From the NCBI GenBank assembly GCA_019916065.1, contig CM034236.1:15019167-15083166 (forward strand): 64,000 nucleotides of DNA, given 5' to 3'. Under the pieces are notes generated by a model that was not told the origin of the DNA, made no database searches, and was given only the letters and a program-made list of their open reading frames with translations. Within the stretch, counting starts at the first letter, position 1. Every line of letters starts with the position of its first letter. Below are positions 22,191 through 33,516 of this stretch, piece by piece. The stretch comes from Vitellaria paradoxa (Eukaryota > Streptophyta > Magnoliopsida > Ericales > Sapotaceae). The translations under genes were made by a program, and so were the position numbers.

Positions 22191-24608
22191 ATGGAAGACA
22201 TTCGAAGTCAACTGTCAAAGCTCACTCAAGCTTTAACCTTGAGGAAAACAGGGAAACTTCCATCTCAGCCCAAACCAAATCCCACTAGCCAAGTGCATTT
22301 CAGTGAATCATCTTCTTCAAGTGCAAATGAGAATTTGAAACATGTGCAAGCTATTTCAACATTGAGAAGTGGAAAACAGATCTTGAAACCAGATTATGTT
22401 CCAATTGAAGAGGCAAATGAGCAAAATATGATAGAAGATGAGGATGAAATCCAGCACAACACCAGCAACAAAGCATTTGAACAGCAGTTTCTCACCGAAA
22501 CAGAAGTTGAATTGCAGCAAAAGCAGCTACTAGAAGAGCAAAAACAGCAGCTGCACAGCAGATCAGAAATTGAAGAACGGCAGAAACAAAAGCTGGACAG
22601 CAGTCCAGAAGCTGAACAAAAACAGCAGCCGAGCAACGAGGAGCAGAAAAATAGATTTCAGAGGAAAGAACAGGTAATTTCTAAAAATAAAAATGATTTT
22701 TTTGAAAATACAACCAAAGTTTTTGATGAAAAACAGTTTGAAAAGAGTGAAAAAGTTTATGGAAAGGAGAAAACTTCAAAAGAAAACCAGCTGAACAGCC
22801 TTGATTTCATTCCAAAAATTCATTTTCCTCAAAGGCTGAACAAAGGAAATAAAGAGAAGTTGAATTCTGACATTTATGAACTTTTCAAACAAGTTAGAAT
22901 AAACATTCCTTTGCTTGATGCCATTAAACAAAATCCATCTTATGGAAAGTTTTTGAAAGATTTGTGCACTGTCAAAAGGAGAATGAATGTCAAAGAGAGA
23001 GCATTTTTAACTGAACAAGTGAGCTCAATTTTGCAATTCAAAACCCCTCCAAAATATAAAGATCCGGGGTGTCCTACAATCGCATGCATCATTGGGGATA
23101 AGAGGGTAGATAGAGCCTTGTTGGATTTGGGAGCAAGTGTTAATCTTTTGCCATTTTCTGTGTACCAACAGCTTGGATTAGGGGAGCTTAGACCTACTAG
23201 GGCGACACTTCAATTAGCGGATAGGTCAATCAAAGTCCCTAGAGGTATTGTAGAAGATGTCCTAATTCAAGTAGAGCATTTTGTCTTTCCAGTGGACTTT
23301 ATAGTGCTTGATACCCAATCAATTCAAGGGCCACAACCAGCTGTCCCAGTCATCTTAGGAAGACCATTTTTGGCCACTTCTAATGCCTTAATCAATTGTA
23401 GAACCGGAGTCATTAAGTTATCTTTTGGTAATATGACCATTGAGAAGAACATCTTTAGTGTGACCAAACAACCAAGTGACCATGAGGAGATAGAGGAATT
23501 AGATTTGATTCAAACCATGACACAAGAGCATTTTGACAGAGAGTACTTAGATGACCCATTAGAAAGAGCTTTAGTGAACAGTGATCAAGTAGATTTCCTA
23601 GATGATTGTGACTTGGAAAATTTTGGTGGAGGAGAATTTGAGGAAATGGAAAAATCAGTGATGTCAGTGAATCAGTGGAGGCCCACTTTTGAGTCTTTAG
23701 AGCTGCCCACAGTCAAAGCAGAGTCATCCTTTGAGAAGCCACCTGTACCTGAGAGAAAGCCTCTACCTAATGACTTAAAATATGTATTTTTGTGTGAGGG
23801 AGAGTCCTATCCAGCTGTTATTTCTTCTCAGCTGAGTTTGGACCAAGAAAGTAAGCTGGTTGATGTCTTGAAAAAACATAAAAGAGCTTTGGGATGGACC
23901 ATAGCAGATTTGCAAGGAATTAGTCCTTTGATTTGTACTCATAGGATCTTTTTGGAGGAGGATGCCAAACCCATTAGGCAAATGCAAAGGAGACTAAACC
24001 CAAACATGAAAGAAGTGGTTAGGGGGGAGGTAATCAAGCTATTGGATGCTGGAATTATCTACCCTATTTCAAACTCTAAATGGTTTAGTCCAACTGAGGT
24101 AGTGCCTAAGAAATCTAGAGTGACTGTGGTGAAGAATGAACAAGATGAATTAGTTCCAATGCGCATCCAAACAGGATAGCGCATGTGCATAGATTATAGA
24201 AAGTTAAATGCAGTCATAAGGAAGGATCATTTCCCTCTTCCATTCCTAGATCAGGTATTGGAAAGAGTGGCAGGACAGGCATTTTACTGTTTCTTGGATG
24301 GATACTCTGGGTACAATCAAATTGAGATTGCATTAGATGATCAGGTGAAGACCACATTTACTTGTCCATTTGGTACATTTGCATATAGGCGCATGCCTTT
24401 TGGTCTTTGCAATGCTCCTGCAACCTTCCAAAGATGCATGATCAGTTTGTTTATTGACTTTGAGGAGAAATTTCTTGAAGTGTTCATGGATGACTTTTCA
24501 GTTTATGGGAGTGACTTTGATTTGTGCTTGGGGAATCTGGAGAAGGTTTTAGCAAGATGTGAAGAGAAAAATTTGGTGTTGAATTGGGAGAAATGCCATT
24601 TATGGTAA
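22191..24608 (+). pseudogene. pol: protease and reverse transcriptase part, element 1
   Basis: Continues gag in frame after the TAA. The first ~250 residues are a low-complexity Gln/Glu/Lys-rich linker. Then comes the aspartic protease with DLGASVNLLPF (catalytic Asp at residue 312; Leu replaces the usual Thr, as is common in Athila-type elements), and the reverse transcriptase begins near residue 570. TAG at 24177-24179 interrupts the frame just before CIDYRKLN. RT motifs continue: FLDGYSGYNQ with a catalytic Asp, MPFGLCNAPATFQ, and FMDD at 24486-24494. One missing T near 24600 shifts the frame after EKCH. Two breaks make this non-functional as read. Confidence 0.85.
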
Positions 24609-25249
24609 CTCAGGGAATAGTTCTTGGTCATATAGTGTCTTCTAGGGGGATAGAAGTAGATAGAACAAAAGTTAAAATTATTCAAAAACTTCCTACCCCT
24701 AGATGTGTCAAGGATGTCAGATCATTTTTAGGACATGCAGGTTTCTATAGGAGATTCATTGCATCATTCAGTGCCATTTCTAGACCTTTGTGTAATCTCC
24801 TAGGCTAGGACGTTCCTTTTGATTGGACATCAGATTGTCAGGCTTCATTTGATAGACTTAAGGACTTGCTCACTTCAGTTCCCATTATGCAGACACCAGA
24901 TTGGACTCTACCCTTTGAGATCATGTGTGACGCTAGTGATAGTGCCATTGGTGCAGTCCTAGGTCAGAGGAAGGAGAGGAAGTCACATGTGTTATACTAT
25001 GCTAGCAAATCCCTTAGTGATGCACAAAAGAACTACACAACTACTGAGAAGGAGTTACTAGCAGTAGTATATGCATTGGATAAGTTCAGATCATACCTAG
25101 TGGGATCTCATGTCATTGTATTTACTGACCATGTAGCATTGAAGTATCTTTTGACCAAATCTGATGCCAAGCCTAGACTCATTAGGTGGATTCTTTTGCT
25201 TCAAGAATTTGATTTAGAGATCAAAGATAAAAGGGAGTTGAAAATGTAG
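24584..25249 (+). pseudogene. pol: RT thumb and RNase H part, element 1
   Basis: Frame following the 24600 shift. It reads LGHIVSSRGIEVD and SFLGHAGFYRRFI, the RT connection, then meets TAG at 24806-24808. RNase H follows in the same frame with the catalytic set visible: [13 protein letters not shown] (Asp), [13 protein letters not shown] (Glu) and [11 protein letters not shown] (Asp). A missing G at about 25234 shifts the frame again, leading to a stop at 25247-25249. Confidence 0.8.
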
Positions 25250-26655
25250 TTGCTGATCATCTTTCTAGACTCTCACATCAGGACTTAGCATCTTTTGAGT
25301 CACCTATTAATGAGACATTCCCTGATGAGCAGTTTTTTCATATAGATTCCTCAGAGACACCATGGTTTGCAGATATAGCCAATTATTTGGTTTCAGGTGT
25401 GGTGCCCTCTCATTGGACCATGTTAGATAAGAGAAAGTTTTTTAGGAATGTGAGGAACTTTTTCTGGGATGATCCATATCTATTTAAGTATTGCTCAGAT
25501 CAGGTCATTAGGAGATGCATACCCGAGAGTGAAGCTCATAGTGTCATTAGTTTTTGTCATACTCTCGCATGTGGAGGTCATTTTTCAGCTAGGAAGACAG
25601 TGGCAAAGATTTTGCAGAGTGGATTGTATTGGCCTACCATGTTTCGGGATGTGCATACCTTTTGTGTTGCCTGTGATAAGTGTCAAAGACTTGGTAAGCT
25701 CACTAGGAGGAACATGATGCCACTTCACCCTATTTATGTGCTTGATATCTTTGATTGTTGGGGTATGGACTTCATGGGACCATTTGTGAATTCATTTGGT
25801 CATGAATATATCTTAGTGGCTGTTGACTATGTTTCAAAGTGGGTGGAAGCCATTCCAACTAGGACCAATGACCATAAGGTAGTGATTAGATTCTTGAAGG
25901 AGAATGTGTTCTCAAGATTTGGAATGCCAAAAGCCATGATAAGTGATAGAGGAACACACTTTTGCAATAGGCATGTGGGGATTTTGATGAAGAAGTATGG
26001 GGTATTGCACAAGGTTGGAACATCTTACCATCCCCAAACAAGTGGACAAGCTGAGTTAGCTAATAGGGAGATCAAAAGAATCATTGAAAAAAAAGTGAAT
26101 CCCACTAGAAAAGATTGGTCTTTGAAATTGGTTGATGCACTTTGGGCTTATAGGACTGCCTACAAGACTATTCTAGGCATGTCTCGTTATAGGTTAGTGT
26201 ATGGAAAAGCTTGTCATCTTCTTGTGGAACTTGAACACAAGGCTTATTGGGCTGTGAAACATTTCAATGAAAACATCAATGAAGCTGGATTTCAAAGGAA
26301 GTTGCAACTTAGTGAGTTGGAGGAGATCCGAAATGATGCATATGAGAATGCCAAGATCACCAAGGATAGAGTGAAGAAGTGGCATGATGCACATATCCTT
26401 AAAAGATAGTTGGTTGTGGGTCAAAAGGTTTTGTTGTATGACTCTAGGTTGCACTTGTTTTCCGGAAAGTTAAAGTCAAGATGGAGTGGTCCATATGTGA
26501 TTCAGAACATCACTAAGTTTGGGGCTGTTGACATTCAAAATCCAACCTCCAAGAATATTTTTAGAGTGAATGGACAGAGATTGAAAGAGTATCATGAGAA
26601 TTTCATTGCTGAAATTGAGAGTTGGGATCTTGAAGATCCCTCGGATTATGGTTGA
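25234..26655 (+). pseudogene. pol: integrase part, element 1
   Basis: After the shift at 25234 the frame reads ADHLSRL, the usual end of RNase H, then the integrase. The HHCC zinc-binding domain is HTLACGGH...CVACDKC. The catalytic core DDE residues are in [17 protein letters not shown] and [13 protein letters not shown] at 26407-26409 interrupts, and the frame resumes into a GPY/F-type C-terminal module ([10 protein letters not shown]) and ends TGA at 26653-26655. The core itself is intact, but the polyprotein is not. Confidence 0.85.
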
Positions 26656-27753
26656 TTGAGGAGAGAAGTCCGTTTTGTACCATAGTAGTTTAGTTCTTCT
26701 TTTTATTTAGTTCTTTTCTGTTATTAAAAAAAAAAAAAAAACTTTTTCAGTTTGCAAGTCTAACAGTTGGTTGCAGCATTCAAATATGGAAGCAGTAGCT
26801 TATTGAGGAGATGGAGCATTCACTGTTCTGTAATGCAAGTATGTTCAAAGTTGGTTTGATCAGCCCACCTAATTGGTACAATTCATGAGCAGAAAATTTT
26901 CAATTTTCTGAAGTGCATTTCATGGGACTTAAGTGATTTGAATTGAGTTAAATTGCTGTAACACTGCTTTGCATTCGAATGAGCTGTTCTTGGAGTATGT
27001 TGCACTAACCAGGTTGGGGGAAATTACATTGGAAGCATTCTAAATTTTCAGCACCTCAACTCAATTAATTAAGCTCAATTAAGCTTATCAGGTACCCTCT
27101 TCTCTCAGAACTTTATTGCTTAACTTGATCTTACATTGGGGACAATGCTCACTTTTAGTTGGGGGGGAGGATCATAATCTAAGATTCTATTTTGAGTGAC
27201 ATTGGTTGCATTGACATGATTTATTGTGACTAGAATTGCTTGAGTTGGTTTTTCTGAATTGCTTGTGATTGAGATTCTCTTGTTTAGCTTGCAAAAATTG
27301 GTTTAAAAAAAAGAATTTTGAAAATTTTTAGCATTTTTTTTATTGCATAATATTTCTAGGATTAAGTGTTTTTAGGAATAAATTTAGTGTAAAAAAAAAT
27401 GGCTTAAGTTTTTTTTTTTTTTTTAGGAACCATCACAGAAATTGGTTTGAGAAACACTCAGGTACTGATTTACTGATAAAATGTATTCGAATGGGGAATT
27501 GGATATTCGGATGAGCTCGAGATTGGTTCAGTAACCCGACTCGTGACCCCTCATATTCGGATGTTTAATGAAACCCTATCTGAATGAATTATCAGCACCG
27601 GCCTCCTTATTTCCCTCCAACTACTCAAATTAAAGCCGTTGGCGAGGGTTGGGATTTCTTAATAGAGAAGGACAAGAGCTAGGGTTTTGGGTGATCAGTG
27701 ATACACAAAGAGAACAAAGGGAAGGGATTTCTGCTAAGCTGATATCTGTAACA
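26656..27753 (+). other. Spacer between pol and envelope-like ORF
   Basis: No supported coding. It contains two A-runs or T-runs (26726-26741, 27411-27424) and a phrase at about 27130-27170 (ACATTGGGGACAATG, GTTGGGGGGGAGG) of the kind often seen just after pol in Athila-type elements. A TTG-initiated extension upstream of 27754 is open but lacks an ATG. Confidence 0.5.
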
Positions 27754-29022
27754 ATGGCACCAAGGAGGAAGATGACAGCGCCTGGGCCACGAAGAACGAG
27801 CCAACGCCTGAGGGCACAACATCTAGGTAAGAAATATGCTCCTGTTGTTTCTGAGCCCATAGAAATTGACATATCTGAATCTACACTCCCTTCTTCTGAC
27901 AATGAAATCCAACCACCCCTTGAGCAAGAACACTCAATGGGTGGCAATGAGGGTAATAAGCCTATCCTAGAAGCAGAGGCTCCTGATATGGCCATTCCAG
28001 AGGAACTTTATTCCAACCCGCGTTTTGCAAACCCAGCATCTGAAAAGAGGTATACGGATGGGTATGCAAAACGAGCAGTTCTATGTGAAAGAGGGATCCT
28101 ATTAGATGACTATACAGAGCAGCCTTATGAGTTGAAAGGCATGCTTGTAGACAGGGGATGGTCTGATTGGATAACTGTTAGCCAGAGAGCTATAGTACCC
28201 CTAGTCAAAGAATTTTACTCAAATGCTGTGATGGGAAGAGAGGGAAGTAAAGAGATTCACACTAAGGTGAGGAAGATACCTGTAGTGATAACCCCTGAGT
28301 TGATAGCAAGAGCTACTACACTTCCCTTAGGAAATACCCCTAGTGCAGCCCCACAGCAACAAGCTGCGTGGATAGAGCAGCTGAGTAAAGAAAACTTGGT
28401 AAAATTACTGTCAGGGAATTCCCAAGCTAAATGGGATGGAGTTAGAATGTCAAGGGGAGACCTTACTGATAAGAGCAGGGTGCTGCATATGTTGGTGTGT
28501 TCCAAGATTCTTCCTCATGCATATGTGTCCTCTATGACAGTGACACAAGCTGAGCTCATTGGGAAGTTGCTAATAGGCATCCTTTTTGATTTAGCTAATC
28601 ACATTTGGACTGTCATAGCCACGGCAGTGGAGAAGCCTGGAGTGAATTCTGGTTTACCCTTTGGAGGATTAATAACAAAAATTTTACAAAGTCATGGAGT
28701 GAAAGGGAAAGCAGGTATGGAAATGGTCAAGCCGGCTGCAAGAATTGCAAAGACATCTATGAAGAGGAGCCAAGGCCAACTGGCAAGAAGAGTGATCAGG
28801 GAACCACAAGGTGAGCAGCAACCAGCTGAGGAAGTAAGGACTGAGGAGATTACTCTGCAGAGTTTACATGAAATGGTGAAGGATGTCCAAGGAAAACAAG
28901 CTGAATTGACTGCTGAGATGAAGAGTTTGAAAGAGCAACAAGAGAAGAATCATCAGCAAGTGATTGAAATGTTAGAAGGATTGTATGAACCAGCTGCCTC
29001 AGGAGGTTTCGAACCTACTTAG
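27754..29022 (+). CDS. Envelope-like / 'putative plant transposon protein' ORF, element 1
   Basis: Intact ORF of 422 codons from ATG 27754 (MAPRRKMTAPGPRR). The basic N-terminus is followed by an acidic linker (EPIEIDISESTLPSSDNEIQ). The central domain runs from about FANPASEKRYTDGYAKRAV through WITVSQRAIVPLVKEFYSNA to ELIARATTLPLG, matching the domain commonly annotated as 'putative plant transposon protein' in the extra ORF of Athila-type elements. A hydrophobic stretch LLIGILFDLANHIWTVIATA may be a weak membrane segment. The C-terminus (TLQSLHEMVKDVQGKQAELT onward) is heptad-like coiled coil. There is no clear signal peptide, so a true envelope role is doubtful. Its function is unknown in the family. 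It is the only undamaged ORF of the element. Confidence 0.75.
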   Translation: MAPRRKMTAPGPRRTSQRLRAQHLGKKYAPVVSEPIEIDISESTLPSSDNEIQPPLEQEHSMGGNEGNKPILEAEAPDMAIPEELYSNPRFANPASEKRYTDGYAKRAVLCERGILLDDYTEQPYELKGMLVDRGWSDWITVSQRAIVPLVKEFYSNAVMGREGSKEIHTKVRKIPVVITPELIARATTLPLGNTPSAAPQQQAAWIEQLSKENLVKLLSGNSQAKWDGVRMSRGDLTDKSRVLHMLVCSKILPHAYVSSMTVTQAELIGKLLIGILFDLANHIWTVIATAVEKPGVNSGLPFGGLITKILQSHGVKGKAGMEMVKPAARIAKTSMKRSQGQLARRVIREPQGEQQPAEEVRTEEITLQSLHEMVKDVQGKQAELTAEMKSLKEQQEKNHQQVIEMLEGLYEPAASGGFEPT

Positions 29023-30077
29023 TGATGGTTATGTGATCCTTTGTTTTGGCACATAAGCTGAAATCTGTGCATGGATTCTTACAAAAAAAAAAAAAAAAAA
29101 CTTAGAGCCATGTTTTGTTAGGTTGAAAATTAGGACCTTTTGGTTTTGTTTTATTTTTGCTTTGGTACTTTTCTGGATTTTGGAAACATTGACCATGAAT
29201 TTGGTGAAATTTGGGTGGAGAATTGAGCTTGAACAAAAGGAATGCTGTTATGATCTGTTTTCTTTTTAAAATTAGCTTCTTGTGTTTTGAATGGATGGAA
29301 TTTCATAGTTGGGATTTTAAGTGATGCCAACTGTCGAGCTTTAAGTTTTAAATTTGGAATTTGAAATTTGTGATATGTTTAGTTTGCTTAATTGCTGAAT
29401 TGATTGTGAGTAGATTTAGTTTTTGACTTGTTAACTTGAATATAGATACTCATAAATGAACTTCTTAATTGGACTATGTATTATATCACTTCCCAGCCAT
29501 AGTGGAGACTTAAACCTGAAGTGAGTTTTTGAACCTTTAAACTTTGTTCATGAGAGACTTACATTTACTCAAAAAAGCTTTTAAAAGCTTTAAAGTTTTC
29601 TGCACTTCAGTTCTTTCAATAACTCCAAATACAATACTTTATTTTGGGTGTTTGTGAAATTGTGGATGAATTGACCTTGATTCTTGGTTCTTTGCTGTAA
29701 TGGTTGAGTGGAATGACACTATGGAAATGACATTAGGTTTTTTTTTTTTTTGTAACATTTGTGCCTATTACCTTTCTTTGAGGAACATCACCTTTGTAAC
29801 CGAATTTGAGCCTTAATAGAGTATTCATATTTCCTTCTTTCCACCTCCTTATTCCCTTAACCATAATGAATGCTCTTTAGCCTTCCTAATATATTTTGGA
29901 ATAAACTGAAAGTAAGGGGGGAAGAGCAATGAAAAAATTGCAGGATTGTGGGAGTAAGAAAAGAAAAAAAATAGATGGAAGAAAAGAAAAGTTTGGTGAT
30001 GTAGAAAAATCAAAGAAAAACACTTTGGCCATGAATTTCAGTTTTTCAATCTCAGTTTCTAGATTTCAAAAAAAAAA
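29023..30077 (+). other. 3' untranslated region of element 1 with polypurine tract candidates
   Basis: No supported gene. Two candidate polypurine tracts are visible: AAGGGGGGAAGAG at 29914-29926 and an A-run at 30068-30077 directly before the repeated LTR sequence. The G-rich tract is the more classical form but lies about 150 bp before the point where LTR homology begins. Confidence 0.5.
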
Positions 30078-31344
30078 TGAAGTTCCTGAAGTAGAGTCCC
30101 ATTCAAATTTGGGAATTGGCCCATCTAAATACAATTGCTGAGTGAACCAATTTCTGAAGTGGACGGCATATTCGAATACAACTGAAAAGCATTCGAATGG
30201 TGGGTTATTTCCAGTAACGAATTCCATGTGACCTCAGCTGTTCCATGTGACAAGATTCCGAAAGACAGTGAGGGGCAAGATCTGTAATTAAGGGTGAATT
30301 GCATAACAGAATGAGGATTTTTTGGGGCCGAAAGAATGAGTGGAGAGAGAAAGAGGGTGGGCATCACATGACCCACCCGTGGAGGATATACACATTCGGA
30401 CAGAGAGCTGGAGAAAAAAAAAAGGGTTTTGGGGGGCTGTCTTCTTTTTGTTTCTGTTATTACTTGAGCTGAGAGGGAGTCTTTCATTTTTTTTTTGGGT
30501 TCTTCCGATTTCAACAGTTGTAATTAGATTTTCCATTACAATTCAATTTCAATTCCAGATTTCAGATTTCAAATGTCTCAATTTCATCTTTCTATTTTTG
30601 TTTCTAATTTCCTGAGAATGATCGGCTAGTTTTTCTTGGGCCAAGGCAAGGACAATGTCCTGTCCAATGATTTCCAAGATGCCGTTCTTCATGGATTAAT
30701 ATTGAGTTCTTTGGTTATCAATCTTAGTTGTATCTAATTACTCTCAAAATCAATGGTCCAATGTTCGATTAACACTTGTTTACATATTTTATCAATGAGT
30801 TCATAGAAGTTGCTGAATTCAGAACTCTTATTGCAAATATGTATGGGAGTTGCTAGAATTAGATCTTCTATAGTCTTCATGATAGATTATGCACATCACT
30901 TGTTTGATCCATGGCTTGTATCATTTGAAATTAATTTTCTCCAAACATTAGAGCAACTAGAATTGATGATCTATTCACTCTTGGTATTTTGAGATTGATT
31001 TGGATAGGCATTGGAATTGTCTTGCCCATCTTTTTAATATCAAGTTTTAGTTAAGTTTAGTTTTCATTTCAAAACCCATTTCCAAAACCATCAAAAATTC
31101 CAAACCAAATTTTCAATTTTGTTTACCATTCATGTGAGCCATGTTTTGCCTCTTTAATCCATTTGATTCAAACATGATTTTGCTCCCTAGATCCCTGTGG
31201 ATATGACCTGGTTCTTACCAGTTAATTGTACTACAATGAAACCTTGCACTTGGGGGAGTTTGTCTCGATTTTCCCTACTCAACACCTTTGAAATCTGAAT
31301 TTGCATCTTTATTTACATTTGAGAGTGAGGTAATTAAGCAAACA
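30078..31344 (+). repeat. 3' LTR of element 1
   Basis: Starts TGAAGTTCCTGAAG and ends AAGCAAACA, aligning with 18841-20108. At the sites where the 5' LTR is private, this copy agrees with the 5' LTR of element 2. It joins array-spacer sequence (GTTGTTTGATAGAA, unit position equivalent to about 7127) at 31345-31351. Confidence 0.85.
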
Positions 31345-32742
31345 AGTATGTTGTTTGATAGAAGTATGGAGAAAGAAATAACAATATTGTCCCTCATTCT
31401 TTTATCTCACTTTTTTTTTAAAATGATTTTTCTCATTTTTTTATCTCTATTTTTTCTAGAGATGTTTCCGCTGATCTTTTATCTCAATTTTTTTTTTTAA
31501 AGATGGTTTTTATTAATCTTTGATCTTGATTTTTTCTGGAGATGATTTCCACTGATCATTTATCTCATTTTAAATACAAATACTGTTTTAACAAAACTGA
31601 GATAAAAAGTATTAAAAGTAACATTTTATCTCAATTTGTAATTAGACTAAGATAAAAAATTTAGCTCACAAATGTTTATCATATTTTTTCTAAAGCCGTA
31701 ATCCTTGTAAATCTCCTAATGTGATCTTTAACAATTGTTGTATTAATGTAACGAGTAGTTTAACATAATTTGGCTTATCCCAAGATTTTTTTGATTTTTT
31801 GTTTATTGATCTATGATAGTAGATTTTATAGCATATTAAATTAATTAAAATTAATAAATAAATGTTACAACAAAATTGAAATCTAATTTAAATTATATAA
31901 AGTGATAAAAAATTTTTTTGACCGAGATATAGAGAAAGAAATAACAATAACGTCTTTCATTCTTTTATCTCGCTTGTTTTTATTTATGATTTTTCTTAGT
32001 TTTTTATCTCAGTTTTTTCTAGAGACGTTTTCACTGATTTTTTATCACGATTTTTTTATGAGATGGTTTTCACTCGTTTTTTAACTGGGTGTTTTTTCCT
32101 AGAGTTAGTTTCCATTAATCTTTTATCTTATTTTTAATAAAATTACAGTTTTGACAAAATTGGGAGAGAGAGTATTAAAATTTACCTTCTATCTCAGTTT
32201 TTTAATTAGACTAAGATAAAAAATTTAGCTCACAATTTTTTATCATACTTTTTCTAATACCATGATATTTATAAATCTCCTAATGTGATGTTTATCAATT
32301 ATCCTATTAATATAATGAATAGTTCAACATAATTTGGCTTATCTTATCAAACCATAAATTATATGTTTTCCACAATTATATATCCAAGTTAGTGAAGTCC
32401 CACGAGACATATGGAAAAGGTTTTATTTTGATTGCCTTTTTTTTTTTTTTTTTTATGGCGCAAGACTGTTTTCCGTAGACTAAATTGGAGCCTACAGGAG
32501 TTACGACTAGAAAATAGTTAGGACATACATAGGTGTGAATAAATTATGAGATTAATGACAAACCGGACCTAGAATGAAATTCTTATTTCTACTTGTGATT
32601 TTCATTGATTTTTTGGTTTTTGAAAAATTATGTCATTTCTAATTCGGTACACCACATAAAGTTAGATGATTCACTCCCACAGAGCGATCAATCCCGCATT
32701 TCGTCGGAATGAACTTATATTAATTTGTGAAGTGGATGAACT
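31345..32742. repeat. Truncated array unit without a gene
   Basis: Spacer sequence of the array resumes after the retrotransposon. It includes minisatellites (about 31393-31575 and 31960-32135), the T-run near 32438-32454 and the start of the gene's upstream region, of the copy 2/6 subtype (ATTATATATCCAAGTTAG). It breaks off at GGATGAACTTA, about 500 bp before where a gene would begin, at the copia-bearing segment. Confidence 0.75.
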
Positions 32743-32958
32743 TAACAAAGTTCCAATTTTTGGCATTCTATAAGTTGAAAGGAGAGAAGTTGGGGGGAGG
32801 GGAGAATGAAATGAAAAGCACTTTATCCCTTGATTCCCTAAGACATGCACTTTGAATTCCTTATCATTCATTTGTTAACCAAATACCGTATAGCCAAGTT
32901 ACAACTTAGTAAAGACCTAATGAACTTTAGGTGAAAGATATTTTGAAGGAGCATTGAT
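32743..32958. other. Unassigned sequence between array unit and copia remnant
   Basis: Short stretch with no recognised content. It may be degraded internal sequence of the minus-strand copia element; no open frame supports this. Confidence 0.35.
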
Positions 32959-33480
32959 TTAAGTTGTGTGATCAACTAAAGTTATCTTCAACATCTTGTT
33001 CTTCACAGTCAACTTCTCGTTTTGCTTGTGGAACTTTTGATAGTCAAGATATAGTTGTTCATAAGCATCTTCAAAATCTATCTCTTTACTTTCACAATAA
33101 TGTTTTGATTTTTCCTCTGAAGAATCTTTCTTTGAATTCTTGGAACCAAATGAGTCTTTAGAGCTTACAGATCCCAAGCTCCTTGCCATGAAAGCTATGA
33201 AGTTTTCTGGAAAATCATCTGAAGATGATGAAGTACTTGATTCATCTGTACCATCCAAGGTTGCATTTAGAATCTTTTTCTTGATCTTCTTATTCCCACA
33301 ATCCTGGGTTATATGACCATAACCCTTGCACTCATAGCACTTCACCCCTTTAAACCTATTTTTCTTTTTTTTTTTTTGGGTTCAAAAAAATTTTCACCCT
33401 CGGATTTATCATTCTTCTTAAATCTTTTCAGATTTTCTGCCTTCTCTACAGGGATACATCTAGCAATTAATAGGATGACG
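32959..33480 (-). pseudogene. Ty1/copia gag remnant
   Basis: On the minus strand, 33345-32959 encodes MKCYECKGYGHITQDCGN, a CX2CX4HX4C zinc knuckle. A Ser/Asp-rich stretch follows (TDESSTSSSSDDFPENFIAF), then a Lys/Glu-rich region ending VDHTT. Just upstream, to about 33480, further gag-like basic codons are readable, interrupted by an A-run (33366-33381 on the + strand). This is the typical C-terminal part of a plant copia gag. No protease, integrase or RT is present, so only a fragment remains. Confidence 0.75.
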
Positions 33481-33500
33481 TTTTTCTCTCAAAAATATAC

Positions 33501-33514
33501 CTGCCCTGATACCA
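33501..33514 (-). other. Primer-binding site, initiator tRNA-Met (copia remnant)
   Basis: On the minus strand the sequence reads TGGTATCAGGGCAG, close to the TGGTATCAGAGC primer site of plant copia elements. It lies directly inside the LTR edge, in the expected order LTR, primer site, gag. Confidence 0.75.
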
Positions 33515-33516
33515 AT

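Larger units (their letters stand above)
18841..31344 (+). mobile_element. Athila-type Ty3/gypsy LTR retrotransposon (element 1), decayed
   Basis: A 12.5-kb element in the order LTR, primer-binding site, gag, protease, reverse transcriptase, RNase H, integrase, envelope-like ORF, LTR. The tRNA-Asp primer site, DLGAS protease motif and additional ORF after pol are typical of the Athila branch. LTRs of about 1.27 kb are highly similar. gag and pol carry frameshifts and stops, so the copy cannot make its own enzymes, while the envelope-like ORF is open. No matching 5-bp target duplication is seen (CAATC on the left, AGTAT on the right), so at least one edge is a rearrangement. Confidence 0.9.

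Noticed and set aside
22394..22636. Cys/Ser-rich minus-strand ORF (also at 61598-61840)
   Set aside because: It is the antisense of the Gln/Glu-rich linker of pol; CTG/TGC runs give Cys and Ser by composition.
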